The translations under genes were made by a program, and so were the position numbers. Positions 1 through 10,662 of a stretch of DNA of 64,000 nt are shown in pieces. The stretch lies in the NCBI RefSeq assembly GCF_029168945.1, contig NC_083603.1, positions 13,082,001 to 13,146,000 of the forward strand. Reading direction: 5' to 3'. The stretch comes from Cannabis sativa (lineage: Eukaryota > Streptophyta > Magnoliopsida > Rosales > Cannabaceae). The notes beneath the pieces are model-generated. The model ran no database searches. It was not told the DNA's origin and worked only from the letters and a program-made list of their open reading frames with translations. Position 1 is the stretch's first letter. Every line of letters begins with the position of its first letter.

Positions 1-129
1 TGTTATTTCTTTTATTATTTTTTTTTTTTTTTGATAATTTGCATCACAACCATTGGAATCTTGATAATTGAATTTTTAAAAAAAATACTGCGTACATCTA
101 TGTTTTTTTTAAGAGAAAGATGTATCTAT

Positions 130-644
130 TGAGAGTATTCGCGATGCGGGTGGTGCGCTTTTGACTATTTTTTCAAATCAATCTATAAATGCGCTTTTTT
201 TAATTTTTCAAACTGCACTCGCACCGTAAAACTAAAAAACCGCAGAAACCGCACCGCTAAAAATGGTGCGGTGCGGTTTATGCAGATTCTACGGTTTGGA
301 CTATCACCGAATAATTAAACTATCATAAATACAACAAAGCTTGAGCAACACTTATCAAAAATACCATAAGGCTTGAAAATAAATATGAAAAAAAAAAGTT
401 TCAAATTTTCACAATACAATAATCAGTGGATTTGGGCTCGACCTTCACATATTGGATCTAAATAAATATAAAAATTAGTATTTTATAATATGCAGTGCGG
501 TGCAGTTTGAACCGCATATTAACAATTCAAAACTGCAAACCGCATCGCATCGCGCAATTTAGGAAAAATTCAAACCGCGATCGCACAACAAAGAATTTCA
601 AGCTGTATTTTTTTGCGGTGCGGGCGGTTTGATGAACAGCCCTA
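130..644. mobile_element. hAT-like MITE rich in GCGGTGCGG motifs
   Basis: This is a non-coding block of about 515 bp full of short G/C-rich words (GCGGTGCGGTTT and its complement) in otherwise AT-rich DNA. The right end read on the minus strand begins TAGGGCTGTTCATCAAACC, a hAT-like terminus. The left end (GAGAGTATTCGCGATGCGGG) is a diverged partner. The flanks GTATCTAT (122-129) and GTATCCAC (645-652) match at 6 of 8 positions and fit an old 8-bp hAT target duplication. No transposase is encoded, so it would have moved in trans. The outer boundaries are inferred from weak repeats. Confidence 0.5.
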
Positions 645-659
645 GTATCCACTAAAATA

Positions 660-1746
660 AAGACTAGTAGTACATGATACAAGGAAACTACAGTTGCTTA
701 CATTAGAAAAATAGTCTCATGTTCTAAGCCTAAAGCTTATTTAGCTAGATGATGAGTGGCATAATTAGCCTCTCGTGGGACATAGCTAATTGAAGCTTGA
801 GGAAATAAAGACATGAAGCTATTAATATTAGTAATGAATTTCTGTAAATGGATATTGTTAGAGTAACCTCTAATTACACCATCTACAAGAATTTTACAAT
901 CAGACTCTATTTGGTGAATCACAAGTAAATGCTCTTGACACTACTTTAAAGTGTGTTGTAGAGAATGCACTTCCATCATAAGTGGATGGTGGATGCCTTT
1001 CCAAGGGGTAGCCAAAGCTGTGACGATTTCTTTGTTGTGAGTTCGAACTATCAAGCCAAATCCTATCTTGTTCCTTTGAGTATTTTAAGTTGCGTCAACA
1101 TTTAGCTTGAGTTGGCCTAGAGGTGGTGGTTGCCATTGATGTGAAGAGTTTTTGGCTTCATAAGTGTTGTTTGGTATGTTTACTGTATTGTGTTACTAAT
1201 ATTGGAGCAATAAGTCTTCTATCCATTGAATGGTCATTGAGGCATCTGTGACTTGTTTTTTGTGGAGCATTTCATTCCTGCAATGCCATATTTTCTACAG
1301 TCTTTGGTAGTCATAATATCAGTACACATATATAAAGCATCATTACAAGACAAACATTTAAGTTTATTAATAATTTCATAAAAAGTTGTTAATTTCCAAA
1401 CATTCAGGACAGTAAATCAATCATACAAAGCATGTGCTAAGGTTTTTTCTTGGCTATGGTATCGGGAGCAAAATGGGAAACTCACTATTCAGCAGTGGTG
1501 AAGGTTCACACTAGTAGGCAGAGCATCATGGTGCACCCGCTTGATAAAATGTTAAATTTTCAAAGGTATCTTCAAATTCCAAACCAACTTCTACCATTTT
1601 TCTTGGTTAATTGTAATTGAAAGTGAGGGCTCAAATTGGTGTAGAATGTCATATTTGTGATGGTAACCAGAATAATTGTATAGGTTCCATGTGGGGGTGA
1701 AACACCAATAGAGTCCATCTTGGGCTAGTGGATGAAGGAGTGGAAT
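660..1746 (-). pseudogene. LINE remnant, 3' part (RNase H-like domain)
   Basis: On the minus strand, 922-737 encodes an RNase H-like (RVT_3 type) tail of a plant non-LTR retrotransposon, with the pattern ESDCKILVDG followed by a VPREANYATHHLAK end. Degraded linker and zinc-finger (zf-RVT) sequence lies upstream at about 1440-1746. The frame is broken by many stops. The same LINE resumes at 10663 beyond the Ty3 element, so this is the downstream half of one element split by an insertion. No poly(A) tail is seen directly next to the coding end. A T14 run near position 20 could be the tail if the 130-644 MITE entered the 3' UTR, but that is inference. Confidence 0.7.
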
Positions 1747-3795
1747 TGTAACGCCCTGTCCAACAAGGACGCCACGTGTGTGCAATTTAATAAAATACTG
1801 ATATTTATATAATATGTAATTATACTAAAAGTGTGGGTAATTAAATTTTGATAATTAAAATTCAACTTTTAAACTGTTTAACAAAAGATAAGTAATATGG
1901 ACTACGGGGTTCACCTGTTTTCAAAATATTCACAAACTGGTTTCAAAGTATTTTACAACATAAACTTTATACTTCCAAAATACAATCAAAATAGAGCATC
2001 CTGTTTACTGGGCCGTGTCACTGCGGCTGGTATGTACATTGCTGCTGCGACCACAAACTCATGGTTGCTCAACTTTTGCCTTTCCTTTACCTGCACCATA
2101 AAGCACCCGTGAGTCACAGAGACTCAGCAAGAAAAGTAACCAAAACGTTAACTGAAAATAATTATCAATTTAATCTCATATCAATATGTTTACTCATTAT
2201 ACAATATCATAAAGTATTCCTTTACACATTACACATTCACATTACACAATCTTGGTACTTTATAAAGTACCCCTTTTACCACTCGTTAACCACGAGCTGA
2301 ATATGTCACTATCGTTGCCCGATAAAGCAGACGATAAGTAAGAAACCTAATCGCGGTTTCAAGAGTAATTACTCATAACGGTAATAACCGTTTCCAACCC
2401 TAGGTCATAACCTAGGCTTACTAAATATTTAATCAAAGTCTTGATAATAATCAAGGCCACTTCCATTCAACCATTAATCTTTAACCACATACGGTGCTTA
2501 CCGCTTTTCTTACCTTGGTTTAGAAATCAAGAGTACGGGCCGACCTAAGTGGAAAATAAGCTAAGCAATTCCGGTCCTATGTCATGACAATTAAAACTCA
2601 AATGAAAACCTTAATCAAATTTCTGATAATCAACTATTCTCACAACCGAACACACCCTACTTTCCCCCAGATCAAACTAGCTTAACCATCTCTAAAACAC
2701 CCTGAATTCCACTCCGAAAGACACCCCGAAACAGATCGGACTTGAGGAGAAAAACCCAAAATCCCCCTTTCCTGGGAAAAACGGTCGGCCGTTTTTCAGA
2801 CACCCAGAAAAACGGCCTGCCTTTTTTTCCTAGCATCCATGGTGATTTCTGGTTTTTCACCCCAAAAACCAATCAAACCTCCACCAAACCTAACCAAACT
2901 TTCCAGAACAGTATATTATAGCAATTATAACATAACCAAACAACCATTTCAATGCAATATGTCAATTTGCTCAAAATCACACTTCAAAGTGAAGAAAAAC
3001 TAAATTTTCTCTCAACAACCATATCCAATTTCAACCAGCCATTAACCTCACTCTATTTTCATTCAAACAAGTTCCAATTCAACCCTAAGAACCTACCTTA
3101 CCCTCAATTTATACCCCAGCTCAGAATTCATTGAAAACCTTCACCGAAACCTATACTAAACTCAAGAAAATTAATCAAGAGAAGAGTAGAAGGATCTTAC
3201 CTCCACTTAGCTAGCTTCTAGGGTTAAGATTAGCTCAGGAAATTGAAGAAATGCAATGAATTTTCCTTGGTTCCCAGCTGCTTCTAGGGTTCGGCAAGAG
3301 AAGAAGAAAAAGAAAAAAAAAAGCTTGATGTTATGAATTTTTTTTTTGTTTTCTTGCCTTGGAAGTAACTTTAAATAGGGTTTGCTTTTCTTTTTTTCTC
3401 TTTTTTTTTTTTTAAATAACAATCAGCCCACCAAAATTCAAAGGTCAAAATGTCAAAAACATAAAAATGACTAATTTACCCTTCAAAGAAACTTAAACTA
3501 AAATTATAACCTAGGGGCATTTATGGTAATTTTACTAATTCCCCAATCCGACATTCTAATAAAATTCTAACTTAATCCGGGATATTCTCAAAATAATCCT
3601 TTCATTTAATGTCGTGACATTACTAACCACATCGCCAAATTTTCACAATTGCCGGGCCCGAAAATAACGTATTTCATTAAATAATTTCTCAACAATTTAC
3701 CTAAGTAAGATCATAATCCTACTTCATTTCCCAAGTAATTACATATTTAATAAAATATGTCTATTTAAATATTATTTATTTTCTGGGATATTACA
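1747..3795 (-). repeat. 3' LTR of the Ty3/Tekay element
   Basis: This 2049-bp direct repeat is nearly identical to 8612-10657. In the element's orientation it is the downstream LTR. It starts TGTAACGCCC and ends TATTACA, giving the short inverted terminus TGTAA/TTACA. Small open frames within it occur in both copies and are not genes. Confidence 0.95.
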
Positions 3796-3812
3796 ACTAT
3801 CCCCCACTTATA
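3796..3812 (-). other. Polypurine tract of the Ty3 element
   Basis: Read on the minus strand, the bases directly before the LTR are AAGTGGGGGATAGT. This is a purine-rich run in the right place to prime plus-strand DNA synthesis. Confidence 0.7.
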
Positions 3813-3831
3813 GGAATTTTGTCCTCAAATT

Positions 3832-4636
3832 TTACCTGAAAAGCTCGGGATACAACTCCCGCATCTGCGACTCTAACTCCCAAGTCGCTTCTTCAACTTT
3901 TCTGTTCCGCCACAGCACTTTAACTAGCGGAATAGTCTTGTTCCGCAGCACCTTTTCTTTCCTGTCTAAGATCTGTACTGGTTGTTCTTCATATGACAGG
4001 TCGGTTTGAAGCTCAATGTCTTCATAACTTAAGATATGAGTTGTATCAGATACATATTTCTGAAGCATCGAGACATGAAACACGTTATGAACCCCAGATA
4101 AAGCAGGAGGTAGAGCCAACCGATAAGCTACCTGACCTACTTTCTCAAGAATCTCAAATGGACCAATAAATCTGGGACTCAACTTTCCTTTCTTCCCGAA
4201 CCTTCGAATTCCTTTCATTGGGGATACCCGAAGAAAAATAAAATCCCCAACTTGGAATTCAACATCTCTACGCTTTGGATCTGCGTAGCTTTTCTGTCTA
4301 CTTTGGGAAGCAAGCATACGAGCTCGAATCTTTTCAATAGCCTCGCTCGTTCTTTGGACGGACTTCGAGTCCAAGGTACCTACGTTCACCAGCCTCATCC
4401 CAGTGAATAGGTGATCGACATTTCCTTCCATAAAGCATCTCATACGGAGCCATGCCAATGGTACTCTGATAACTATTGTTATAAGAAAACTCAATCAGAG
4501 GTAGGTACTTGTTCCAAGAACCTTCAAAATCCATTACACATGCCCTCAACATATCCTCAAGTATCTGGATAGTCCTTTCAGATTGACCATCGGTTTGAGG
4601 ATGAAAAGCTGTACTGAATTTCAACTTAGTACCCAT
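3832..4636 (-). pseudogene. Ty3 pol C-terminal part: integrase end, GPY/F and chromodomain-like tail
   Basis: Two overlapping minus-strand frames carry the end of integrase. 4636-4334 holds the FHPQTDGQSE segment with the catalytic Glu, then the conserved MLYGRKCRSPIHW stretch. 4494-3832 (shifted frame) holds the GPF module (RFIGPFEILEKVG), the VFHVSMLQKY motif and a chromodomain-like end (VLWRNRKVEEATWELE). A frameshift near 4380-4400 separates them. The upstream frame joins at an in-frame TAG (4643-4645), where most relatives would carry a glutamine codon. Confidence 0.9.
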
Positions 4637-4642
4637 TTCTTG

Positions 4643-7108
4643 CTATAAACTTTCCCAAAATTTGGATGTAAATTTTGGATCTCGATCTGAAACTATCGAC
4701 TTTGGGGCACCATGAAGTCGAACTATCTCCTTGATATACAAATCAGCATATTGATCCACTGTATACGTTGTCCTCACCGGGAGAAAGTGAGCGGACTTCG
4801 TATATCGATCCACTATCACCCAAATAGAATCATGATACCCTACTGTTCTGGGTAAACCCACCACAAAATCCATGGTGATGTCTTCCCATTTCCATTCAGG
4901 AATCTTTAGAGGTTGAAGCAAACTTGCCGGCCTTTGGTGTTCTGCTTTAATTTGTTGACAGGTTAAGCATTTTGACACATATTCAACAATATCCCTCTTC
5001 ATACCCGACCACCAGTATAAAGCTTTCACATCATGATACATCTTGGTTGTTCCTGGGTGTAAGGAGTACGGTGTAGTATGAGATTCATCAAGAATCTCCT
5101 GTCTGATTTCTTTATCAACCGGCACACAAATTCTGTTCTTGTATCGTAACAACCCATCAGATAAACATGAAAAGTCTTTTGTCAATCCGGCCTCTAACTT
5201 CTCTTTAGGCCCCCGTAGCTCAAGATCTCCTTGTTGAGCTACACTAATCCTTTCCAATAAATTAGGCTGTATGGTGATATTAGCAAGTTTTCCAATTACA
5301 AATTCAATTCCCGCTCTTGTCATATCCTCAGCCAACTTTGCTGAGATTTTCTTTAGTTCACAAACTTGCCCTGGTCCTTTCCGACTTAGAGCATCCGCTA
5401 CCACATTTGCTTTACCAGGGTGGTAGAGAATCTCGCAGTCATAATCTTTGACCAGTTCTAACCATCGTCGTTGCCTCATATTTAAATCCTTCTGAGTGAA
5501 AAAGTACTTGAGGCTTTTGTGATCTGTATAAATTTCACACTTCTCACCATACAGATAGTGACGCCAAACTTTTAGTGCAAAGACAACCGCTGCTAATTCA
5601 ATATCATGGGTAGGATATCGTTGTTCATACTCCTTCAATTGCCTGGATGCATAAGCAATCACTTTCCCTGACTGCATAAGAACACAACCTAACCCTTGTT
5701 TGGATGCATCACAATAAATCACAAACTTTTCATCACTTTTTGGTAAAGTTAACACAGGAGCGGTAATCAACCTTTGCTTCAATTCCTGGAAACTACATTC
5801 ACACTTGTCAGTCCAAACAAACTTACAATTCTTTCGGGTCAATTCAGTTAAAGGCGTAGAAATCTTTGCAAAGCCTTCAACAAATCTTCGATAATACCCT
5901 GCTAACCCCAGGAAACTTCTAACTTCGGTTGCTGACTTAGGTCGAGGCCAGTCACGTACTGCTTCGATCTTTACTGGGTCCACTAAAATACGATCTTTAC
6001 TCACCACATGGCCCAAGAAACTCACCTGAGGTAACCAAAATTCATATTTCTTAAACTTGGCATACAACTTATGTTCCCTGAGACGTTGTAATACCATTCG
6101 AAGATGTCTTTCGTGAGTCTCTTCTGAGTCTGAATAAATTAGAATGTCATCAATAAAGACAATAACAAAATCATCCAGAAAGTCTTTGAACACTCGGTTC
6201 ATCAGGTCCATAAATGTCACGCCGGGGCATTTGTTAATGCGAAGGACATTACCGGGAATTCGTAATGGCCATACCGGTCCGAAAGCCGTGTCTTGGGAAT
6301 ATCCTCCTCCCGAATCCTCGGATTGGTGATAACCGGACCGAAGATCAATCTTGGAAAAGACAAGCTTTTCCCCGCAAACTCGATCAAATAAATCATCTAT
6401 TCTTGGCAAAGGATACTTATTCTTCACTGTCAACTTGTTTAACTCCCGATAATCTATGCACATTCGTAAAGTTCCATCTTTCTTTTTCACGAACAAAACT
6501 GGTGCACCCCAAGGTGAAGTGCTAGGTCTAGTAAATTTTAAATCCATCATCCCCTGTAATTGAACTTTTAACTCTTTCAGCTCTGCAGGTGCCATCCTGT
6601 AGGGAGCTTTCGATACAGGCTCAGCTCCTGGTATTAAATCAATCTCAAAATTAATTTCACGTTTTGGTGGCAACCCTGGTAACTCTTCTGGGAACACATC
6701 CAGAAATTGTCGAACCACTGGGACATGCTCCGGTCCCGCTAGTGGTTCCCTAGTAATATCCACAACACTTGCTAAGAAACCAATGCACCCCTCACACAAC
6801 AAATCCCTTGCCTTAAGTGCTGAAATTAAGGAAATCCGAGATCCCTGCATCTTACCCACAAATACAAAAGGATCCTCACCCTCAGGCTGAAAAGTTACCA
6901 TTTTTCTCTTACAATCAATGGTGGCGTTGTATTTAGCAAGCCAATCCATTCCCAAAATAACATCAAAATCCTCCAGGTTCAATTCTATCAGATCAACTGA
7001 TAACTCTCTTCCTTCCACAAATACTGGAAGGGATCGAACCCACCTGCTGGAGATAACCAACTCCCCAGTAGGCAACAAGGTTCCCAAAACCTCTAGAAAG
7101 CACATCAC
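4643..7108 (-). pseudogene. Ty3 pol: protease end, reverse transcriptase, RNase H, integrase
   Basis: This 821-codon frame reads, in order: the protease C-terminal part (DVILGMDWL), reverse transcriptase ([17 protein letters not shown], and FIDDILIYS as the YxDD box), RNase H ([19 protein letters not shown]), the integrase zinc-binding region (HPGTTKMYH with CLTCQQIKA) and the DDE core ([19 protein letters not shown]). Between the HQ of SGYHQ and FMDLMN the translation looks wrong for about 35 residues (roughly 6220-6330), as expected from a pair of compensating indels inside RT. The frame stops at a TAG at 4643-4645. It is therefore inactive as sequenced. Confidence 0.92.
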
Positions 7109-7562
7109 TAGGTTTATTCAGCTTCTCAATTATTCTACTTGAAATATAAGAATGCGTCGCACCAGAATCAATTAACACAGTCAATAAAGTACCAGCAACA
7201 GAAAGCTGACCTGTCACAGTAGAAGGACCAGCATCAGCCTCAGCTTGAGTCAGGGCAAACACTCGGGCAGGAGTGGGTGTATCATCCTTCTTTTGCTCTA
7301 GTCGTAGCAATTGTGGACAATTTCTCTTCATGTGACCCACCATTCCACAGTGGAAACGAGCCCCGGCCCGACACTCGCCTGTGTGATGCCTTTTACATCT
7401 CGAACATTCGGGAAAAGTCCGCGCTTTTGTTTCCACCACGACGGAATCCTTGGTTACCCTGGAATCTTTTGTTTGGGCCTGCCGCTGATGATTCACTAGG
7501 TCTTTTCTTGCGGTCACCGGGATCGCACTTCTACCCGAACCAAGACTGCTGTTTGCTTCCAT
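6993..7562 (-). pseudogene. Ty3 gag zinc knuckle and aspartic protease
   Basis: This minus-strand frame holds a CCHC-type zinc-knuckle region (FHCGMVGHMKRNC) and the protease active site DSGATHSYIS. The position that should be the first knuckle cysteine is Arg (ARFHCG), so the knuckle is probably damaged. It is in a different frame from gag upstream (break near 7560-7590) and from pol downstream (break near 7100), so two frameshifts separate what should be one polyprotein. Confidence 0.88.
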
Positions 7563-8371
7563 GAATCTCTTCTGGCAATATTTTTCTTTCGTATCTGAGC
7601 TTCTGCACCCTCAGAAACTAAGGCCAACTCAACTATTTGAGCATAAGTTCGGGCAAGCCCCGGTTGTTTAGAAGCAACAATCACATCCCGGGCGATGTGT
7701 TCATCCAGCCCCCGAATAAACTTTGCTTTTCTAACAGCTTCAGTAGCCACCTCATCTGAGGCAAACTTTGCCAGTCGATCAAACTTAGTAGCATACTCTG
7801 TCACAGTCATACTACCCTGAGTTAACCGTATAAACTCTTCTGCCTTTGCTGCCTTAATAGACTCATTATAATACTTCTCATAAAATAAGGCCCGAAAAGT
7901 TTCCCAGGTCATGTTATTCAGATCATGACCCTGAGATACAATCTCCCACCAAATACGGGCATCATCTCGTAGCATATAAGTAGCACACCTGACCCGGTCA
8001 TTATCTTCAACTCGCATAAAATCAAAAATGGATGTTATCATACTCATCCATTGCTCCGCCTTGAGTGGATCAGCACCACCCTCAAACACTGGCGGGTTTT
8101 GCTTCCTGAACCGCTCATATAATGGTTCCAAACGATTCCCTGCATCCGGTGGCCCTACCAGAGGTGTCGGAGGATCAGGATTAAGGTTTAGAGCAGGCTG
8201 AGCTCGCTGCTCTCTTAATTCTCTGATTTGCTCACCCTGCTGCCGAATAGTTTCTTGCATTGCAGCATATAACTCTTCCCAGTTAGGTGGTGGTGGAGGG
8301 TTCTCACCCTCACCGGCAGCCCCGAGCCCAGCTAGCTCACGGGTACCCCTACCAGTCCGCCTCGGGTGCAT
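7514..8371 (-). pseudogene. Ty3 gag (capsid region)
   Basis: The frame stays open to 8446. The Met at 8371 (MHPRRTGRG) is the more likely start, giving a charged N-terminus. It contains a retrotransposon gag domain: YMLRDDARIWWE, TWETFRALFYEKYY, then FIRLTQGSMTVTEYATKF and a FIRGLDEHIARDV end. It leads into the knuckle and protease in another frame. The structural protein looks intact up to the frameshift, so it could still be translated alone if transcribed; that is inference. Confidence 0.88.
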
Positions 8372-8596
8372 AACTATACACCTGCGATCACATTCCATGT
8401 AATAGCAATACTGATAAGTATTTCCATATATTATAATTCTACCCACACCATTACGATATCAACATAATTCAAATAATCAGGTAATCAGAAAATTAACAAA
8501 CTATCTTTTAACTTAAAGCTTACTAAACCATGAGTCGATCAGGTCCTTGCAGCCAATGTACATATCAAACCGCCTTCGTGATCTAAAAACCTTGGC

Positions 8597-8608
8597 GCTC
8601 TGATACCA
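8597..8608 (-). other. Primer-binding site (tRNA-iMet type) of the Ty3 element
   Basis: On the minus strand this reads TGGTATCAGAGC, the classic complement to the initiator-Met tRNA 3' end. It lies 3 bases inside the LTR boundary (8612). It fixes the element's orientation. Confidence 0.93.
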
Positions 8609-8611
8609 TGC

Positions 8612-10657
8612 TGTAACGCCCTGTCCAACAGGGACGCCACGTGTGTGCAATTTAATAAAATACTGATATTTATATAATATGTAATTATACCAAAAGTGTG
8701 GGTAATTAAATTTTGAATTAAAATTCAACTTTTAAACTGTTTAACAAAAGATAAGTAATATGGACTACGGGGTTCCCCTGTTTTCAAAATATTCACAAAC
8801 TGGTTTCAAAGTATTTTAAAACATAAACTTTATACTTCCAAAATACAATCAAAATAGAGCATCCTGTTTACTGGGCCGTGTCACTGCGGCTGGTATGTAC
8901 ATTGTTGCTGCGATCACAAACTCATGGTTGCTCAACTTTTGCCTTTCCTTTACCTGCACCATAAAGCACCCGTGAGTCACAGAGACTCAGCAAGAAAAGT
9001 AACCAAAACGTTAACTGAAAATGATTATCAATTTAATCTCATATCAATATGTTTACTCATTATACAATATCATAAAGTATTCCTTTACACATTACACATT
9101 CACATTACACAATCTTGGTACTTTATAAAGTACCCCTTTTACCACTCGTTAACCACGAGCTGAATATGTCACTATCATTGCCCGATAAAGCAGACGATAA
9201 GTAAGAAACCTAACCGCGGTTTCAAGAGTAATTACTCGTAACGCTAATAACCGTTTCCAACCCTAGGTCATAACCTAGGCTTACTAAATATTTAATCAAA
9301 GTCTTGATAATAATCAAGGCCACTTCCATTCAACCATTAATCTTTAACCACATACGGTGCTTACCGCTTTTCTTACCTTGGTTCAGAAATCAAGAGTACG
9401 GGCCGACCTGAGTGGAAAACAAGCTAAGCAATTCCGGTCCTATGTCATGACAATTAAAACTCAAATGAAAACCTTAATCAAATTTCTGATAATCAACTAT
9501 TCTCACAACCGAACACACCCTAATTTCCCCCAGATCAAACTAGCTTAACCATCTCTAAAACACCCTGAATTCCACTCTGAAAGACACCCCGAAACAGATC
9601 GGACTTGAGGAGAAAAACCCAAAATCCCCCTTTCCTGGGAAAAACGGTCAGCCGTTTTTCAAACACCCAGAAAAACGGCCTGCCTTTTTTTCCTAGCATC
9701 CATGGTGATTTCTGGTTTTTCACCCCAAAAACCAATCAAACCTCCATCAAACCTAACCAAACTTTCCAGAACAGTATATTATAGCAATTATAACATAACC
9801 AAACAACCATTTCAATGCAATATGTCAATTTGCTCAAAATCACACTTCAAAGTGAAGAAAAACTAAATTTTCTCTCAACAACCATATCCAATTTCAACCA
9901 GCCATTAACCTCACTCAATTTTCATTCAAACAAGTTCCAATTCAACCCTAAGAACCTACCTTACCCTCAGTTTATACCCCAGCTCAGAATTCATTGAAAA
10001 CCTTCACCAAAACCTATACTAAACTCAAGAAAATTAATCAAGAGAAGAGTAGAAGGATCTTACCTCCACTTAGCTAGCTTCTAGGGTTAAGATTAGCTCA
10101 GGAAATTGAAGAAATGCAATGAATTTTCCTTGGTTCCCAGCTGCTTCTAGGGTTCGGCAAGAGAAGAAGAAAAAGAAAAAAAAAAGCTTGATGTTATGAA
10201 TTTTTTTTTTTTGTTTTCTTGCCTTGGAAGTAACTTTAAATAGGGTTTGCTTTTCTTTTTTTTTTTTAAAAAAAAAAATAACAATCAGCCCACCAAAATT
10301 CAAAGGTCAAAATGTCAAAAACATAAAAATGACTAATTTACCCTTCAAAGAAACCTAAACTAAAATTATAACCTAGGGGCATTTATGGTAATTTTACTAA
10401 TTCCCCAATCCGACATTCTAATAAAATTCTAACTTAATCTGGGATATTCTCAAAATAATCCTTTCATTTAATGTCGTGACATTACTAACCACATCGCCAA
10501 ATTTTCACAATTGCCGGGCCCGAAAATAACGTATTTCATTAAATAATTTCTCAACAATTTACCTAAGTAAGATCATAATCCTACTTCATTTCCCAAGTAA
10601 TTACATATTTAATAAAATATGTCTATTTAAATATTATTTATTTTCTGGGATATTACA
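8612..10657 (-). repeat. 5' LTR of the Ty3/Tekay element
   Basis: This 2046-bp copy lies next to the primer-binding site and is therefore the promoter LTR in element orientation. It is nearly identical to 1747-3795, with scattered substitutions and changes in A/T runs. The target duplication GGAAT follows at 10658. Confidence 0.95.
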
Positions 10658-10662
10658 GGAAT

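Larger units (their letters stand above)
1747..10657 (-). mobile_element. Ty3/Gypsy (Tekay-type chromovirus) retrotransposon, full-length, nested in a LINE
   Basis: The element has two long LTRs (1747-3795 and 8612-10657), both starting TGTAACGCCC and ending TATTACA. It is flanked by a perfect 5-bp target duplication GGAAT (1742-1746 and 10658-10662). The order on the minus strand is LTR, tRNA-iMet primer site, gag, protease, RT, RNase H, integrase with a chromodomain-like tail, polypurine tract, LTR. Long LTRs plus the integrase tail fit the Tekay/Del lineage. By hand alignment the LTRs differ at roughly 25-30 sites, so the insertion is fairly young. The coding region nevertheless has several frameshifts and an in-frame TAG, so it is not autonomous as it stands. 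Confidence 0.95.

Noticed and set aside
2061..2300. Small ORFs in the Ty3 LTRs (repeated at 8924-9163)
   Set aside because: They lie in both LTR copies, are short and match no protein; LTRs are normally non-coding.
6144..7564. Plus-strand ORFs opposite Ty3 gag/pol
   Set aside because: They mirror the true minus-strand coding sequence and have no homology.
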